Of a stretch of DNA of 64,000 nucleotides, positions 23,381-35,650 are shown piece after piece. Position numbers and translations under genes: made by a program. Below the pieces are notes generated by a model, which was not told where the DNA came from, did not search any database, and saw nothing but the letters and a program-made list of their open reading frames with translations. Every line of letters begins with the position of its first letter. The first letter of the stretch is position 1. Source of the DNA: Bimuria novae-zelandiae CBS 107.79 (Eukaryota; Ascomycota; Dothideomycetes; Pleosporales; Didymosphaeriaceae); NCBI GenBank assembly GCA_010015655.1, contig ML976769.1:1-64000 (forward strand). Direction: 5' to 3'.

Positions 23381-25269
23381 CTCGCCCCACACGCAAATCG
23401 GAGGTTGGCCCTGCGCAGCCCAACGTAACTTCGTAGCCTAACGTAACTTTTTATCGCGGATTTTTCTATTTTCTTAATAAACAACCCATAACTATGCCTA
23501 AATATTATAGCAAGAGCTATGAAATTAAGCAGCGTATCTCTAATTATCTCTCTAGTTTTTCTAGCTTAGAAATACCTAATTTTGTAACTGTAGCACGCGA
23601 ATAGAGCGTGCCTGTTTCGCGACTTCGAGCGCGCGCTGGAGGCCGGATTAGCCGCCATGACCGTAGTGGCACGAATCTATGACTCTTAGAGACCCAGGAT
23701 AAAGCGCTAAAGTCATATATACGTCGCTGCGACACTATTAGCATGCTATGCCTTATGCTATAGTTAAAAGGTGCTACTTAATATATCCTTAATCGCGCGC
23801 ACCCCGATGGTAGAGCTCCCCTACTTAGTAAGGACTAGCTATCGCGATAGCTATTAAGAAATCCAGACTACTACTGCATGAAGCAGAAGTCGCAGCATAT
23901 TAATTATATAATAATAGTAACGTTTAAAGCTTATAGCTATTATTTTATTAAGCTTAAAAAGGTGATATACACCTACGGCGTCACCCTATTAGACACCTAT
24001 AATATGGACGAAACTGGCTTCCGCATAGGCGTTAGTAGCAATTAATAGATTATTACTATAAAGTTTAATTATCTTTATGTCTCTGCGTTAGAGACGTTGC
24101 GCAATTATATCACGAGTATTAAATTAATCTTTAGCGATAGAGACGTGCTCGAACCTATACTCGTTATATAGGCCGTTAATTACCTTTATTACTAGTATAC
24201 AAATACGGCGCTGCCTAATAGCTATATAATTGCCACATTAACATTAGGATACGCTAATAACTCTATTTTAATAGAGTAGCTAAAGTTCTTTAAAATATAA
24301 ACGCGCGCGCGCTAGAAAGGCGCATAGTAATTACTTATATTTAATAGATTTAGTAGCTACCTTACTATTAAGTTTATACAGTTTTGCGATAATTATAAGA
24401 TACTCCCCTTTTTACTACTACTATATTTATCATATTATCTGTAGCCTCTAGACGTCGTCTGTTTTTAGCTATTAAAGCAGAATTATAAAAAGGCTATAGA
24501 GATAGTCACCCGAACTGGCTGTATAGACTTTAATAAAGTTAAATTTTTACATGCAATCCATAGGATTAGGATAGATACATTTAAGCGTAGTATAATCCTA
24601 AGCGCCTAGAAGAAAGCTAGGATCTTTCTATTTAATTTAGAGCTCATTTACATGAAGCTGCTAGCACCTATTCGGACGCTATCCCTATTAGTTCTATCCA
24701 CTATTAATTCGAGCCCTATCGCCAATACACCTACAGCATATTAGCGGCAGCATCAAAAAATGTCGCGCGCCCTAGAGAGAAGCAATATATTAAGCAGGAG
24801 GCTTATAAAATTCCTAGAAAGCTCGTAATTACTAATTAATAGTCTCGCGCTGGCCTAGCGCGACCTTATAAATATTACCGCAATAGCTTAATAACGCCAA
24901 AAAAGGCAAATTAAAGATAAAAGGCTAGTATAAAAAGGTAGTGTAGTGACCGTCAAAGCAGCGTAATAAGTAATTAATTAACGTATAGAGCTTAAGGCTT
25001 TAAAGGTTACTTAAAAGGCTGCAAAAACGTATAAGGACGCCTACTTGCAGAGCCTATAAAATTAGCCCTAATAGGTCCTATCTCTTAGAGAGATGACTAT
25101 AGATCCTGCCCTACTTGCTACACCAACTCCACTGTATATTAGCCTATATAATTGAAGTCTACGCTATTAAAAGACTAGATTAATTTTAATTCTCTATACA
25201 AAGTTACGTTAGGCTACGAAGTTACGTTAGGCTGCGCAGGGCCAACCTCCGGTTGGCGTATGGGGCAAG
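23381..25269 (+). mobile_element. Fot-C1, pogo-type DNA transposon
   Basis: 1889 bp with TA on both sides. The inverted repeats start CTCGCCCCACACGC and contain a palindromic GGAGGTTGGCC block. Two tandem copies of AACGTAACTT follow in each end (about 23418-23455 and 25200-25235), probable transposase-binding sites. A second copy is Fot-C2 at 36445-40834. Confidence 0.88.
23494..25190 (+). pseudogene. Fot-C1 transposase relic (DDE, pogo)
   Basis: It starts at the ATG at 23494 with MPKYY and reads through the N-terminal DNA-binding part. The catalytic motif TYNMDETGFRIGV near 24000 is intact, and the region with PLDVVCF near 24450 contains the later catalytic residues. TAG codons replace Trp and Gln in many places. 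The same frame in Fot-C2 opens with an undamaged first 36 codons. Confidence 0.8.
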
Positions 25270-25344
25270 TACGGACCAATGCACGCGCTAGTACTTTACC
25301 CCTTAATTAACACTATATTTTCGCTGCCTCATAACTCAACCAAT

Positions 25345-27150
25345 ATGGATCCGATTGACGAAGCAATTAAAGAAATTAAATCCCTAAAACTATGCGAAAC
25401 TTTCTCTTACGTGGTAATTATAAAAAAGTATAGTGTTATTCGTACAACGCTAATGCGCCAGCACAAAGGGATTACAGCCTTAAGAACAACACGTATCTCT
25501 AACACCCAAAAGCTCAACCCACAACAAGAGGCAGAGCTTATAAAGTACATAGAAGACCTTACAGCTCGTCGGCTACAACCTACAAGGGAGATAGTACGAA
25601 ATTTCGCCTCTATAATAGCAAAACAAGACGTAGGCCAGAACTAGGTTACCCGATTTATCGCCCGGCACAAGAACAATATTAAATTACACTAGACTACTAG
25701 AATAGACCGTGACCGACACAGAGCTAATTTAAGGGATTAATATTAGTAATTCTTTCAACTTCTGCATAACAAGATAGAGGAATACAAGATACAGCCTCAG
25801 CACTCGTATAATATAGATAAGAAAGGCTTCCTTACTAGAATCATTAGAAGAAGCAAAAGGATCTTTAGTAAAGTAATATAGGATAGAAAGGAAGTAAGAG
25901 AAGCTCTTTAAGATAGGAATCGAGAGTAGATAACCTTGTTAGCATGTATATATAGTAATGGATCCTCTCTTCCGCCCGGGCTTCTTTTTACCTCAGCCAA
26001 CTCATCTATCCAATCCTCTTGGGTAGAAGGCGTACGAGCAGGAAAACATAAGGCCTTTATTAGCTTATCTCTAAATAAATAGAGTAATAATAATATAGGC
26101 CTTGCATGGCTAGAACAGGTGTTTAATCGATACACTAAAGAGAAGACTCAAAAGGATAGACGCGCATAAAGGTTACTTATCCTAGATAATTATAGATCTT
26201 ATATTATAATGGATTTCATCAACTACTGCAACTAGAATTAAATTCTACTTATAGTATTTCCTCCTCATTTAACTCACAGGCTTCAACCACTAGATATAGT
26301 AATATTTAAGCCTCTCTTAACAGACTACTCTAACGCGCTTACAAAACACCTCCACAATGCCTAAGGACTAGTCCTAATAGTTAAAGAAGACTTCTTTCCT
26401 CTATTTTAGCAGGCCTAGACCTCTTCCTTTAAAGAAGAGCTTATTCTTAAAGCTTTTAAGGCCACTAGTATATAGCCAACCAACGGAGAGGTTATCCTTA
26501 AGAAATTCATTAAATTAACTCTAGAACCTCAAGATTCACGAGAGAGCTCTACCTTAGTACTTAGTAGAAAGGACTAGCACAAAATTAAAACTATCGTATA
26601 GTCTTAAGTTAAAGATTAGAGTAGTAAAGACGTTTAGAAGCTTTAACGTTTACTCCACTATATTATAGTTTAAAATAACCTCCTCTACACTGAAGTAGAA
26701 GGCCTGCGGCAGGCTGTTTTATCAACAAGGAAACACAAGAAGAAGAGTAAGACTCTTAACCTTTAATAGATAAAGAAATACCATGGTGGTGCAGTGTTCT
26801 AGTCACCTTTAAAGATACGGGAGGCCCGGTTCCGTGAGATGATTAAGAAACAAGAAGAAAAAGAGCAACAACTTAAGAAAGCTTGTACGAAGGTAGAGAG
26901 GCTTAATAGAAAGTCCTTAAGCTTTAAGAGAAAGAAGAAAGAGAAAGGTTAAAAGTTAAGAAGAAAGAGAAGAGGGAGAGGATTAAGACTAAGAAACAAG
27001 CTACCTAGGAACGTTAAAGAATTAAGAAAGATAACTCTAAGAAGGCTATATAACCTTCTTAAAAGGGAAAGAGGAAGGCCCTAAAGCCTCTCTTAAAACA
27101 ATAGAAGAAAAAGGCCTAGGTTTAGGTTATTACAGAGGTTAAGGATGCGG
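25345..27150 (+). pseudogene. Pogo-B transposase relic (HTH_Tnp_Tc5 plus DDE)
   Basis: It starts MDPIDEAIKEIKSLK at 25345 and is open for about 100 codons through a helix-turn-helix region (QQEAELIKYIEDLTARRLQP). It continues in frame with stops: YNIDKKGFL (family YNMDEKGFL), WVEGVRAGKHKAF, LLILDNYRSY and PPHLTHRLQPLDIV. A long Lys/Glu-rich tail follows. This is the common fungal 'MDPI' pogo lineage; pogo-F has the same N-terminus. It is less damaged than Fot-A1 but still broken. Confidence 0.82.
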
Positions 27151-27779
27151 AGACCTAGAATCCTTTATACGTAATCACGACCCGGGGTGGCCGCAACATT
27201 AAGCTTCCGTCAAAATTTAAATAGTACATCTTTTTTGTAGTAGTTTGTTTAGTTATATAATAAATTATTAGAACAATTCAGCTATCGTGCATGGTTTAGA
27301 AACTCATTATTATTATAAGAGTAATTTGGTGTTCCGCGTGCATTGGCCCGTAGCGTGCATTGGGTAGTGCGAAACACTATAAAACACGTTATAGTATAAA
27401 GGTAGCTAAATTCTATACTCCAATAAGTTTTGGTGTTTATTATAATGGGATTATAAAGATATATAGCTATAAAAAAGGACAAGGCTAGCTATACTAGAAT
27501 ATACTTAGCTATGCTTAAATATACGCAGGAAGTGGGTCGGGACGGTTTTCTGCACAGCATAGTGTGTTTTATAAGCGAGTTGTCCACCCTACTAACTTTA
27601 ATCACCTTTTAAGCTCTAATTAACTATACCTTAACCCTAATAAGCTCTATTACGCTTATGTAAAGCTAATATATGTCTTACTATATTATCCCTTAATAGA
27701 CGCTAGATTAAGACTAAAAGAGCTACTACTTAGACGTTTAATATTTTTTAAATAATGCTATGCGACTAACGCGTTAATA

Positions 27780-28893
27780 AGCCTATTTAATATAATTATT
27801 AGCTTAATTAAAAAAATCTTACCTAGCTAAAAGAGGAGGTAATTATTAGATATATACTTAACCTAGACTAGCGTAGTGTCACGAGTCGTAGGTCGAGGGC
27901 CCTCGACGGCCCTAGTCCGCTCTAGACCGGCGCTATCCGGGCCTTCCGCCTATCTACTTCCCTCGCCGCAGCCCTTCTCTTCCCTCTCTAAGGGATCGCC
28001 TTAGTACTGTGGATAGACTGAGTCGCCCGTAGTCAGGGCGCTTTTTACACGTAGATTTTTGCCTACATACGTAGCTATATATAATATAGCTAATAAGCTA
28101 CTCGCTACGCACGGTGCGTTAGCGTCTACTAATTATATAACTTTATTTAGCGTATAGATAGTCTTATAACGCGTTTTAATTAAGCGTGTAATAAGTAAAA
28201 GGCTCTTTATAAAAATCTTATATTACTTAAGAGCTAGCTTAAGCTTATAAAGTAAATAAAGGCTAAGTACGGTATTAACGATAAAGATATCTATACCTTT
28301 AAGGTTAGATTTATAAAAGGTAATATTATAGCTTAGGTTATTATAATAGGGTTAGAAAGGAGAGACTAACTAAAGGCTATTTAGTATAGCAATTATAATT
28401 AGGTCATAATAATCTAAAAAATCAATGCTACTAGCTAGACTATTTTACTATTTATTATATTTACTAGCTAGCACTACCTATTTACTTAATATAAGGAGGA
28501 TATCCCGCGCGATAAGGCTATTATTAATAATAATAATAGTTAGATAACTAATAAGCTTAAAGTTAAGTAGCTAAAGTACTTTATTAAGTATATAAAAAAT
28601 AAAGTAGTTAAGGTGCGTTAGCTACTTATTTTTAATAATTATAAAAGCTACTACTCTTTTAAGTTTTTAAAGCTCTATAAGGAGAATAATAATATTTATG
28701 TACTTTATATACTACTTCACCTATCGTACCTACTATAGCATTTTAATATTAGCTACTTCTCGCTGTTAAAGTGTATAGGTATAAAATTAAAGTTCTAATT
28801 TACTAATATATTAACTATATTATTAAACTTAAATTTTGACTAGCCTATAAGGTAGTGTTTAATTAATTATTTATAGTAACTAATATTTACTTA
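27780..28893 (+). pseudogene. Fot-A2 transposase relic, N-terminal part
   Basis: Alignable by eye with Fot-A1 (about 21760-22680): the region after the EEEVII stretch, the KDIYTFK site, LFIIFTS, and the YIPLH-like second catalytic part. It is more heavily RIP-mutated than Fot-A1. Interrupted at 27877-28049 by a solo LTR and at 28894 by Copia-D. Confidence 0.7.
27877..28049 (+). repeat. 173-bp solo LTR
   Basis: Starts TGTCACGAGTCGTAGG and ends TTTTTACA, with the exact 5-bp duplication CGTAG on both sides (27872-27876 and 28050-28054). G/C-rich and unmutated compared with the Fot-A2 relic around it. A related, longer copy is at 60156-60417 on the other strand. No internal element of this family is in the window. 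Confidence 0.8.
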
Positions 28894-29162
28894 TGTCGGA
28901 TTAACAACTTTAACGGCCTTAGACATGTTATAAGGAAGGTGCGTGTGCGGAGGAGCGAGCATTCTATTAATAGTTATTAAGGCCTCTATCGTGTTGCAAA
29001 ACACTATGTGTATGGAGCGAACCCTATATGGGACTAGCTTCCATACCCCGCGATATACTTCACTCCTTAGTAGATAGAACGAGAAAACAAGCATTAATTA
29101 ACTTAATATAACTTATTATTAAGTATTTCCTTTTAGCACTAGTGTAATAAGTCCTCCTAATA
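28894..29162 (+). repeat. Copia-D 5' LTR
   Basis: Starts TGTCGGATTAAC, ends CCTAATA (RIP form of CCGACA). Confidence 0.9.
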
Positions 29163-29499
29163 CTAATTAGTAATCGCGAGAAGCTATCACAGACAGTAAG
29201 GAAGAAGAGACAGGCTATTAATAACCTAACGTAAGAAATCTCGGGTCGATGTAGACTGTGCTAAGAATAAAGCAAGGCAGAGATAACACGAAGTACTCTT
29301 AACTAACCTCTAAAGCTACTAGTTTAGGCTAATCCACGGATATAGAGCGCGTTAGTAACGTATTATAATTTACTATACGAACGTCTCTAGACAACCTAGT
29401 TACGTACACTAACACACGTTAGAAATAACTAACTAACGAGATAACTATATTAATAACGAGTTAACACTGCTAGTATAATAGTAGATAACTAGAGTAGTA

Positions 29500-32400
29500 A
29501 TAGTGTAGCAAACGATGCTAATGCTTAAGCTTAAGCTTAACTACGCGATAATTAGTTAGAGCATAGCTTAAGTAAACGCCAGGAAGCTGCTTCGCGCTAG
29601 GCTAAATATACTATAAAGTACCTTATAGGAGACTGCCTATATCTAGTGGCGCTAGAATCTGTTAACACATCTCTCTAGGACGTACCTATACTAACAGACG
29701 CAGACAAGATGCACGCAATAACCTAGGTTACTAAAATTATCCGCGATTATAACGCATTAATAGCCTAGGACGACGATCTATGTGTAGACTACTACTATAA
29801 TTTTAAAGGATAGATAAAGGAGCTATTCTATAAGGTTAACCGTGATATACTTAAATCTCTAAAGATAGTCCTATAGCATAGAGGAGTCTATATAGGTAAT
29901 AACCGCGCGAGGCTTGCTGATTCCCTTTATAATTTGTCTACTCTAGAGAATACTCCCGAATGGGACCCTGTAGAATTCCAAGCCACGATATTCGACTAAC
30001 AATCGAAGGCATACAAGCGCCAGCAGAACATATAATAGATAGCTCTTATAGCTAAGTAACAACCGCAGTAGGATAGCCCGCCAGCTGGTATATATATATC
30101 GTAGTTATAGCTGCAGCCGCAGTAGCCAGAGCACTCGCAGTAAGATAGGTAGTAGTAAGAGTAATTATAGCAAAGTAAACAGCACGGAGTAGGACACGAC
30201 GCTCGAAACTAATCTAAAACACGAGAGCTATAACTAATGCACTAGATAGATAAAATCTAACTACTAAAATAGAGTAATAATAGTTAATAACCGCATTTTA
30301 TGAGTGGTGCGCTTAGAGAACCTTAGTCTCGGTAATAGTAGGAACAAGATGCGTAATTATAGTAATAGCGACTGTAAATACAGGCACGGCCGCCAGCGAT
30401 TGCATATCGCAAAATCACGCCGTTTCTATAACAACCTGTAAACGGTGTACCAGGTAGACAACTAGAGCTACTATATAACCTATATAAGACACTACCGCCG
30501 CGCTGGTCCCGTAACGACTAACTTAACGCCAACACAATCACGCAGTTCTCTAAGCTTTAGGATAATAATAAGAAATACATAGGAGATGTGTATAATTTAC
30601 TTAATAATAAAATTAAGATCTTCTTTAGCATCTATTGGCAGGTGGATATCTATAAAGAGTAGTTCCACGCTATGTTTCCCCGTATTCTTACTAGGCGAGT
30701 AGAGATGTTCTATATATAAGTTATGGATAAAGGTAACAGCTTTTCTAATGCGTACACAGTGATTAAGAACCACTTTAATCACGACGTCTACTATTAACAC
30801 TATTACATAGACTAGATAACTATAACCTTCGCCCGTACGCGCATAGAGAACCCTAATAAAAGCTTATATAAGGTGCTATAGATATTGCTTAACAAGCTAT
30901 AATTATGCTAACGCGCGCTTAGTAAGAACTTTAAAGGTAAAAATACCCTACGTATAACTATTATTAACGCGTGCTAGGGAGTTCTAGAACTTAAAATAGT
31001 ACTCTTTAAGCTAGCTATAATCTGCGAAGGACTCTTTGCAGACCTATAGTTTATAGTTAAGACGCACCTTACACGTTAGCAAATAAGATAAATGCTTATA
31101 GGGAGTGAGATAATCGCTATAGACTAGTACTACCTCGACCGCCGCTACAATAATAGGAATAGAAGAACTTAAAGAGGATTTAGAAGCGAAGGCGGATTCG
31201 CAGGCGGATTCCAAGGAGGCTAAGGTAACAAGGGCAATTAGCGCTTTAATAGTAATAATAGTAGACGTGAATTTATAACGCTATGCTGGAAGAAGAAGTG
31301 CTTTGTCTGCTAGAAAGAGGGCTACTAGTTAACTAACTATACTAATAAGGAACGTAAAGCTGCCCGCACATAGTTCTTTTCTATATATTACTTTATAGGC
31401 ACACTACTGCCTGCAGACTTCTCTGTGCACCTTGCAGAGTATAAAGATAGTAAAAACTACGAGGACGATAATAATAATAGTAATTAGTAGTATAATATTA
31501 ACGATTAGCAATTTATAACTGCGTACGCGGAATATTAATTTTTCAAGAAGTAATAACTTGTAGGTTAAGTGTTTATACACTATATCTCTAGTGAAGACAT
31601 ATATAGCAGAGACGTACTGTTATTACCGGCGTCGCAATTCCTTATTAAGGACTAATACACGCGATCTGTGTACTAAGGAATCCTCCCTAATACAGGCGCC
31701 GCCAATGTATCTACAGTCGGTAAGGAACAGTACCTCGCACTCATACAGGAAGACCCAACGGTCACGATAGACACATCTACGGCAGGAAAAACGTCTATTA
31801 AATTCGGAAAAGGCAGTGTTACGGTGTCTATCGGCACCGCACAGATTCCGATAGAGATTGGAAAAATCGACTTTAAGGTGCTAGATGCGCCCACACCGTT
31901 CTTGCTATACCTTGCGGACATGGACAGGCTAAAGGTCTACTTTAACAACACTACAGATAAGCTCGTCCAGGGCAATGTACGCATCCCCGTAATCCGTAAA
32001 TAGGGACATTTATAGTTCTATCTTAACAAGAGAGAGCGTGCAACTGCATTTCTTACAAAAACAGAGTTAAAATAGCTCTATCGCCGTTTTAGACACCTAG
32101 CTATTATAAGACTAGCTAGGCTCTTGAAAGATGCTGGTCACAATAACTTTAAAGAAAGAACTCTTAAGCAAATTACGAAGTTTTACTATTATTATTAACT
32201 TAATAGCTCTACACCGCGCCGCTTTAAGTTTACCCTTAAGGATAACTATTACTTTAACTATAAGATCCTTATGGATGTAATGTACTTAAGAAGTAAGCCT
32301 ATATTACATATAGTAGATTTAGCAACTTCGTTTTAAGACGCAAAGTTTCTTAACGCTATTTTAGCTAAGGAGACATAGTAGGCACTATAGATGTTGTAGA

Positions 32401-34830
32401 TTAATACCTACTAAGAACTACTAGACATTCTTACACATGACGTAGGCACGAACTTCGCAAGTACAGAATTTCGCGTAGAAGTAAAGATTATGGGAGTTAT
32501 ATGTAAACAAGTACCTATAGAGGCATATTGGTCCGTTGGCAAGATAGAGAGGTATTACGCGCCCCTACACCGCGCATAGGATATACTCTACGCTAAGCTT
32601 GCTAGCACTATGTCTAATAAAGTAATTCTTTAGATGGCCGTGAAAGCTATTAATAATATAGCAGGCCTTAATAGTCTAGTCTTAACTTTACTTGTCTTTG
32701 ACGCATACCCACGTATGACTATAAAGTTACTGCCGTTACTATTAATAGTTAAGCGCAGCGAGGCTATTTAAAAAGTAATAAAAAAACTGCGTAAGCTTAC
32801 TACTAAACGCTAGGTTGCAGATGCGTTGAACACTTGTAATAGACCTAATACCACAGACATGCTTACGCTCCCGCTATAAAGCGAGGTTTTGGTATAGAGA
32901 GAAAAGGATGGATGGAATAGCCTGTATAAAATCGCTGCTATAGACGGCCATAACGTCACTATCGACATGGTTAATGGCCCGACAACATTTTGGTCGATAG
33001 TTATTAAGCTATACTATAGACTAGACTACCTCTAAAGTAACCCTAATGCGCCGTAGTAGCAGCACGCGTTACCTATAGATACGATAGTGCTGTTAGTAAA
33101 GTAACTACGTAAAAAAGGCCGCCTACTAGGATTAAGGAACAAGAGGAAGGCAAACGTTTATATTACTAAAAAGAAAGAGGCTAACCTTAAGCTCGCTATA
33201 AAGCTACGTAATAATAGAGTTATTACAACACCTAGCGCACCCTTTAAGGCATCTAATAATTAAGAGATTAGTAACCTAGTAGGCTATAAAGTGTTTAAGT
33301 TTAAATAATATAATTAGGAAGTGTATAGTAGAATCTATATATTTAAGTCGCGTCTAGTGCGAGAAGTTAAAGGAAAGATAACTAAGCCCTATAAAAAATC
33401 CTATCTTATTATTTAAGGATACTAGGACTATAGCAAGGAGGCTATCTTAACGTAATCTTTAACTATTTAACGCTATAGTTAGCGTGTAATTATGGCCTTA
33501 GCACCTATGCTCGTATAATATAAAATAAATCTTAAGCTCCGCGACATAACGCAGGCATATCTACAGGCGTAAATAAATCTTAAGAGAATAATACTAGCAC
33601 ACCTCCCCACTAAGCTAGTACCTAGATATCTAGAGGGCACGCTGCTCCATGTAATTAAGCCGCTATATGGAATTACGGAAGCAGGAGTCTATTAGTAGAC
33701 AATATACTATAGATATTACTATAAGGAACTAGATATGTCTACGTTAACATACGACCTATGCTTATTAGTAATAAATAGCAACGCAGATGACTTTAGCATA
33801 GTTAGTATATAGACTAATAATACCTTTATGCTTAAAATAGTTACATTCTTAGCGCATGAAGAGAAAATGCTTAAGAAGGCATAGTTTAGATTAAAGCTAA
33901 AGACTATACTAATACTAGACGTATAACTGGACTTTAATAGCTGCACACTCACAATGGATGCTAGCAATATGGATAACTATAAAGCAACCCTGAACTTTAA
34001 GTAGAAGAAATAAGGAGGAAAGGTTAAGCTTGTAGATATTAATACTCCTAATCGCGCGTAATAGTACACTAAATAGCGCGCCCGCGGGGCGTACATCGCA
34101 TTAATATGTTAACTAGAAGCGTCTTTTAACTTATCTATAGTAGCTTAAGCGTAGTAACCTTCTAATAAGGACATTAAGGCGCTTAATAAGCGCCTTAAAT
34201 AGCAGATAGAGAATCTTAACCGTAGACTACGCTACATACCTATTACCCTTATTAACGCTAAGCTAATGGTATTCGTGGACGGCTCCTTTACTAATAACAA
34301 GGACCTTAGCTCGCAGCTAGGCTTTATACTTATGCTTATTAATAAGTCTATAGATGGTAATAATACCTTTATAATCTGCGATAACATAATACACTATAGC
34401 TTAATAAAGTATAAGCGTGTTACACGGAGCGTACTAGCCTCTAAGATCTACGGCATAGTTAACGGGTTTAATATAGGTATTTCCATTACTACTACTCTAT
34501 AGATAATTATAGAGCGCCTTGGTCTGCCCGCAGTTCCCTTAGTCATTTGTATAGACTTATACTCCCTATACAAGTGCCTTGTAAAGCTTGGGACAACTAA
34601 GGAAAAGCGCCTTATAATTAATATTATGGCACTGCGCCAGTTATACGAACGCCGCGAGATTATAGAGATCTAATAAATTAATGGCGAAGACAACCCTACG
34701 GACGCTTTTATAAAGGTATTACTAAATCGCGCCCTAGAACGATTTGTTAATAGTAATAAGGTAATAGTCTAAGTTAAGGGCTAGGTGTAGAGGCTAATAC
34801 TCTCTGCCTAGCGCATTTAATATCAAGAAA
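29500..34830 (+). pseudogene. Copia-D gag-pol polyprotein relic
   Basis: Long in-frame stretches allow domain assignment. A gag knuckle CWKKKCFVC lies near 31280-31345. The protease has LPNTGAANVST near 31685 (family LPDTGAA), followed by a long open stretch to about 32000. The integrase has D, D and E at about 32270, 32440 and 32545 (IVDLAT, HDVGTNFAS, VGKIERYYAPL). RT spans about 33480-33960, and RNase H starts with MVFVDGSFTNNKDLSSQLGF at 34266. Where the RT catalytic box belongs (33800-33835) it reads SIxTNNTF. The lineage usually has GMQTDDTL, so both aspartates are now Asn. Dead by RIP. Confidence 0.88.
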
Positions 34831-34844
34831 GAAAAGACTTCTAG

Positions 34845-35113
34845 TGTTGGATTAATAACTTTAATGGCCTTAGGCATATTACAAGGAAGGTGCGTGTACG
34901 GAGGAGCGAGTATTTTGTTAATAGTTATTAAGGCCTCTATCGTGTTATAAAACACTATGTGTATAGAGCGAACCCCATATGGGACTAGCTTCTATACCCC
35001 GCGATATACTTCACTCCTCAGTAGATAGAACGAGAAAACAAGCATTAATCAACCCAATATAACTCGTTATTAAGTATTTCCTTTTAGCACTAGTGCAATA
35101 AGTCCTCCCGACA
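34845..35113 (+). repeat. Copia-D 3' LTR
   Basis: 269 bp, starts TGTTGGATTAATAAC, ends CCGACA; followed by ACTTA. Confidence 0.9.
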
Positions 35114-35118
35114 ACTTA

Positions 35119-35650
35119 GCCTTTTAAGGCGCAGGACTTATCCTTCTTTAGCTAAATACTATTTTATTAAAGCTAGACGTGTAGCTACGTATGCCTACTC
35201 TAGCTACTTTTCTAAAGACTCTTTAAGAGGCTTACACGCTAAGTAGCATACGCAAGCTTAAAACTTAATTAATATTAATATATAATTATATATAGTAGTA
35301 TAAAAGCTTATTATTAGCTTTAATTATTAAGGCGATTAGCTAGCTTAAAAAAGGGATAAAAATAATAATACTCTTAACTAAGCTAATGCGTGATTACATT
35401 ATAAGACTTAAAAAAGCTAATAAAGTAGTATTAGCGCGTAAATAGCATAAGAAAAAGCGTATATAAAAGTAAAAAGTATTAATAAAGGGAGCTAGAGAAG
35501 ATCTACTCGCTTTAGGTAAGGCTAATTAGTAGATTACTCGTGAAGAGCGTTAGGAAGGAGAGTAATTATGCCTTAGCCGCCAGGCTCTAACGTGCTGCAC
35601 GAGGTGTAGAGAGACTAGGCATAACTTACGCACGTATAAAAAAGATACCT
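35119..35650 (+). pseudogene. Fot-A2 transposase relic, C-terminal part
   Basis: Continues after the Copia-D duplication. It holds the Lys-rich C-terminal region parallel to Fot-A1 22720-23245 and ends with Cys-rich CSRCTRCRETRHN, the knuckle of the Fot1 group with fewer Cys losses than in Fot-A1. Confidence 0.65.

Larger units (their letters stand above)
23354..27377 (+). mobile_element. Pogo-B DNA transposon split by Fot-C1
   Basis: The terminal inverted repeat starts GTGTTTCGCACTACCTAATG at 23354 and is repeated inverted, ending at 27377. The repeat is over 40 bp and also contains TAGCGTGCATTGG. TA lies on both sides (23352-23353 and 27378-27379). It sits inside the right terminus of Fot-A1, and Fot-C1 has entered its own left terminus at 23379-23380. 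Without Fot-C1 it is about 2.1 kb. Confidence 0.85.
21513..27389 (+). mobile_element. Fot-A1, Tc1/mariner (pogo/Fot1 group) element
   Basis: The inverted termini run from 21513 (ACATGTTTTATAAGCGAG) and to 27389 (the reverse ends CGCTTATAAAACACGT), with TA on both sides. Each terminus carries the motif AAGCGAGCGGCCCA twice in tandem. The right terminus is interrupted by pogo-B at a TA. Without nested DNA it is about 1.85 kb, a normal size. Confidence 0.85.
21403..27559. mobile_element. MITE-like element split by Fot-A1
   Basis: The left end (21403-21436, starting TGCTATGCAGAATACCGTCC) and the right end (27527-27559) are inverted copies over about 33 bp, next to TA on both sides (one extra G on the left). 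Without the nested DNA only about 278 bp of AT-rich, non-coding sequence remains, so it is a MITE moved by a Tc1/mariner-type transposase. Fot-A1 entered at an internal TA and Fot-A2 at the TA on its right edge. Confidence 0.65.
28894..35113 (+). mobile_element. Copia-D, RIP-mutated Ty1/copia retrotransposon
   Basis: LTRs of 269 bp (28894-29162 and 34845-35113) begin TGTCGGATTAACAACTTT or its RIP form. The 5-bp duplication ACTTA is exact (28889-28893 and 35114-35118). Total 6220 bp. It belongs to a different lineage from Copia-A/B/C/E: different LTR, a gag with its own zinc knuckle and an unusual RT box. Its primer site after 29162 does not match the half-tRNA-Lys type and was not resolved. 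Confidence 0.93.

Noticed and set aside
23544..23744. 66-codon minus-strand frame
   Set aside because: Shadow of the Fot-C1 transposase start.
25908..26135. 75-codon minus-strand frame
   Set aside because: Antisense of the pogo-B catalytic region, whose sense frame is clearly conserved.
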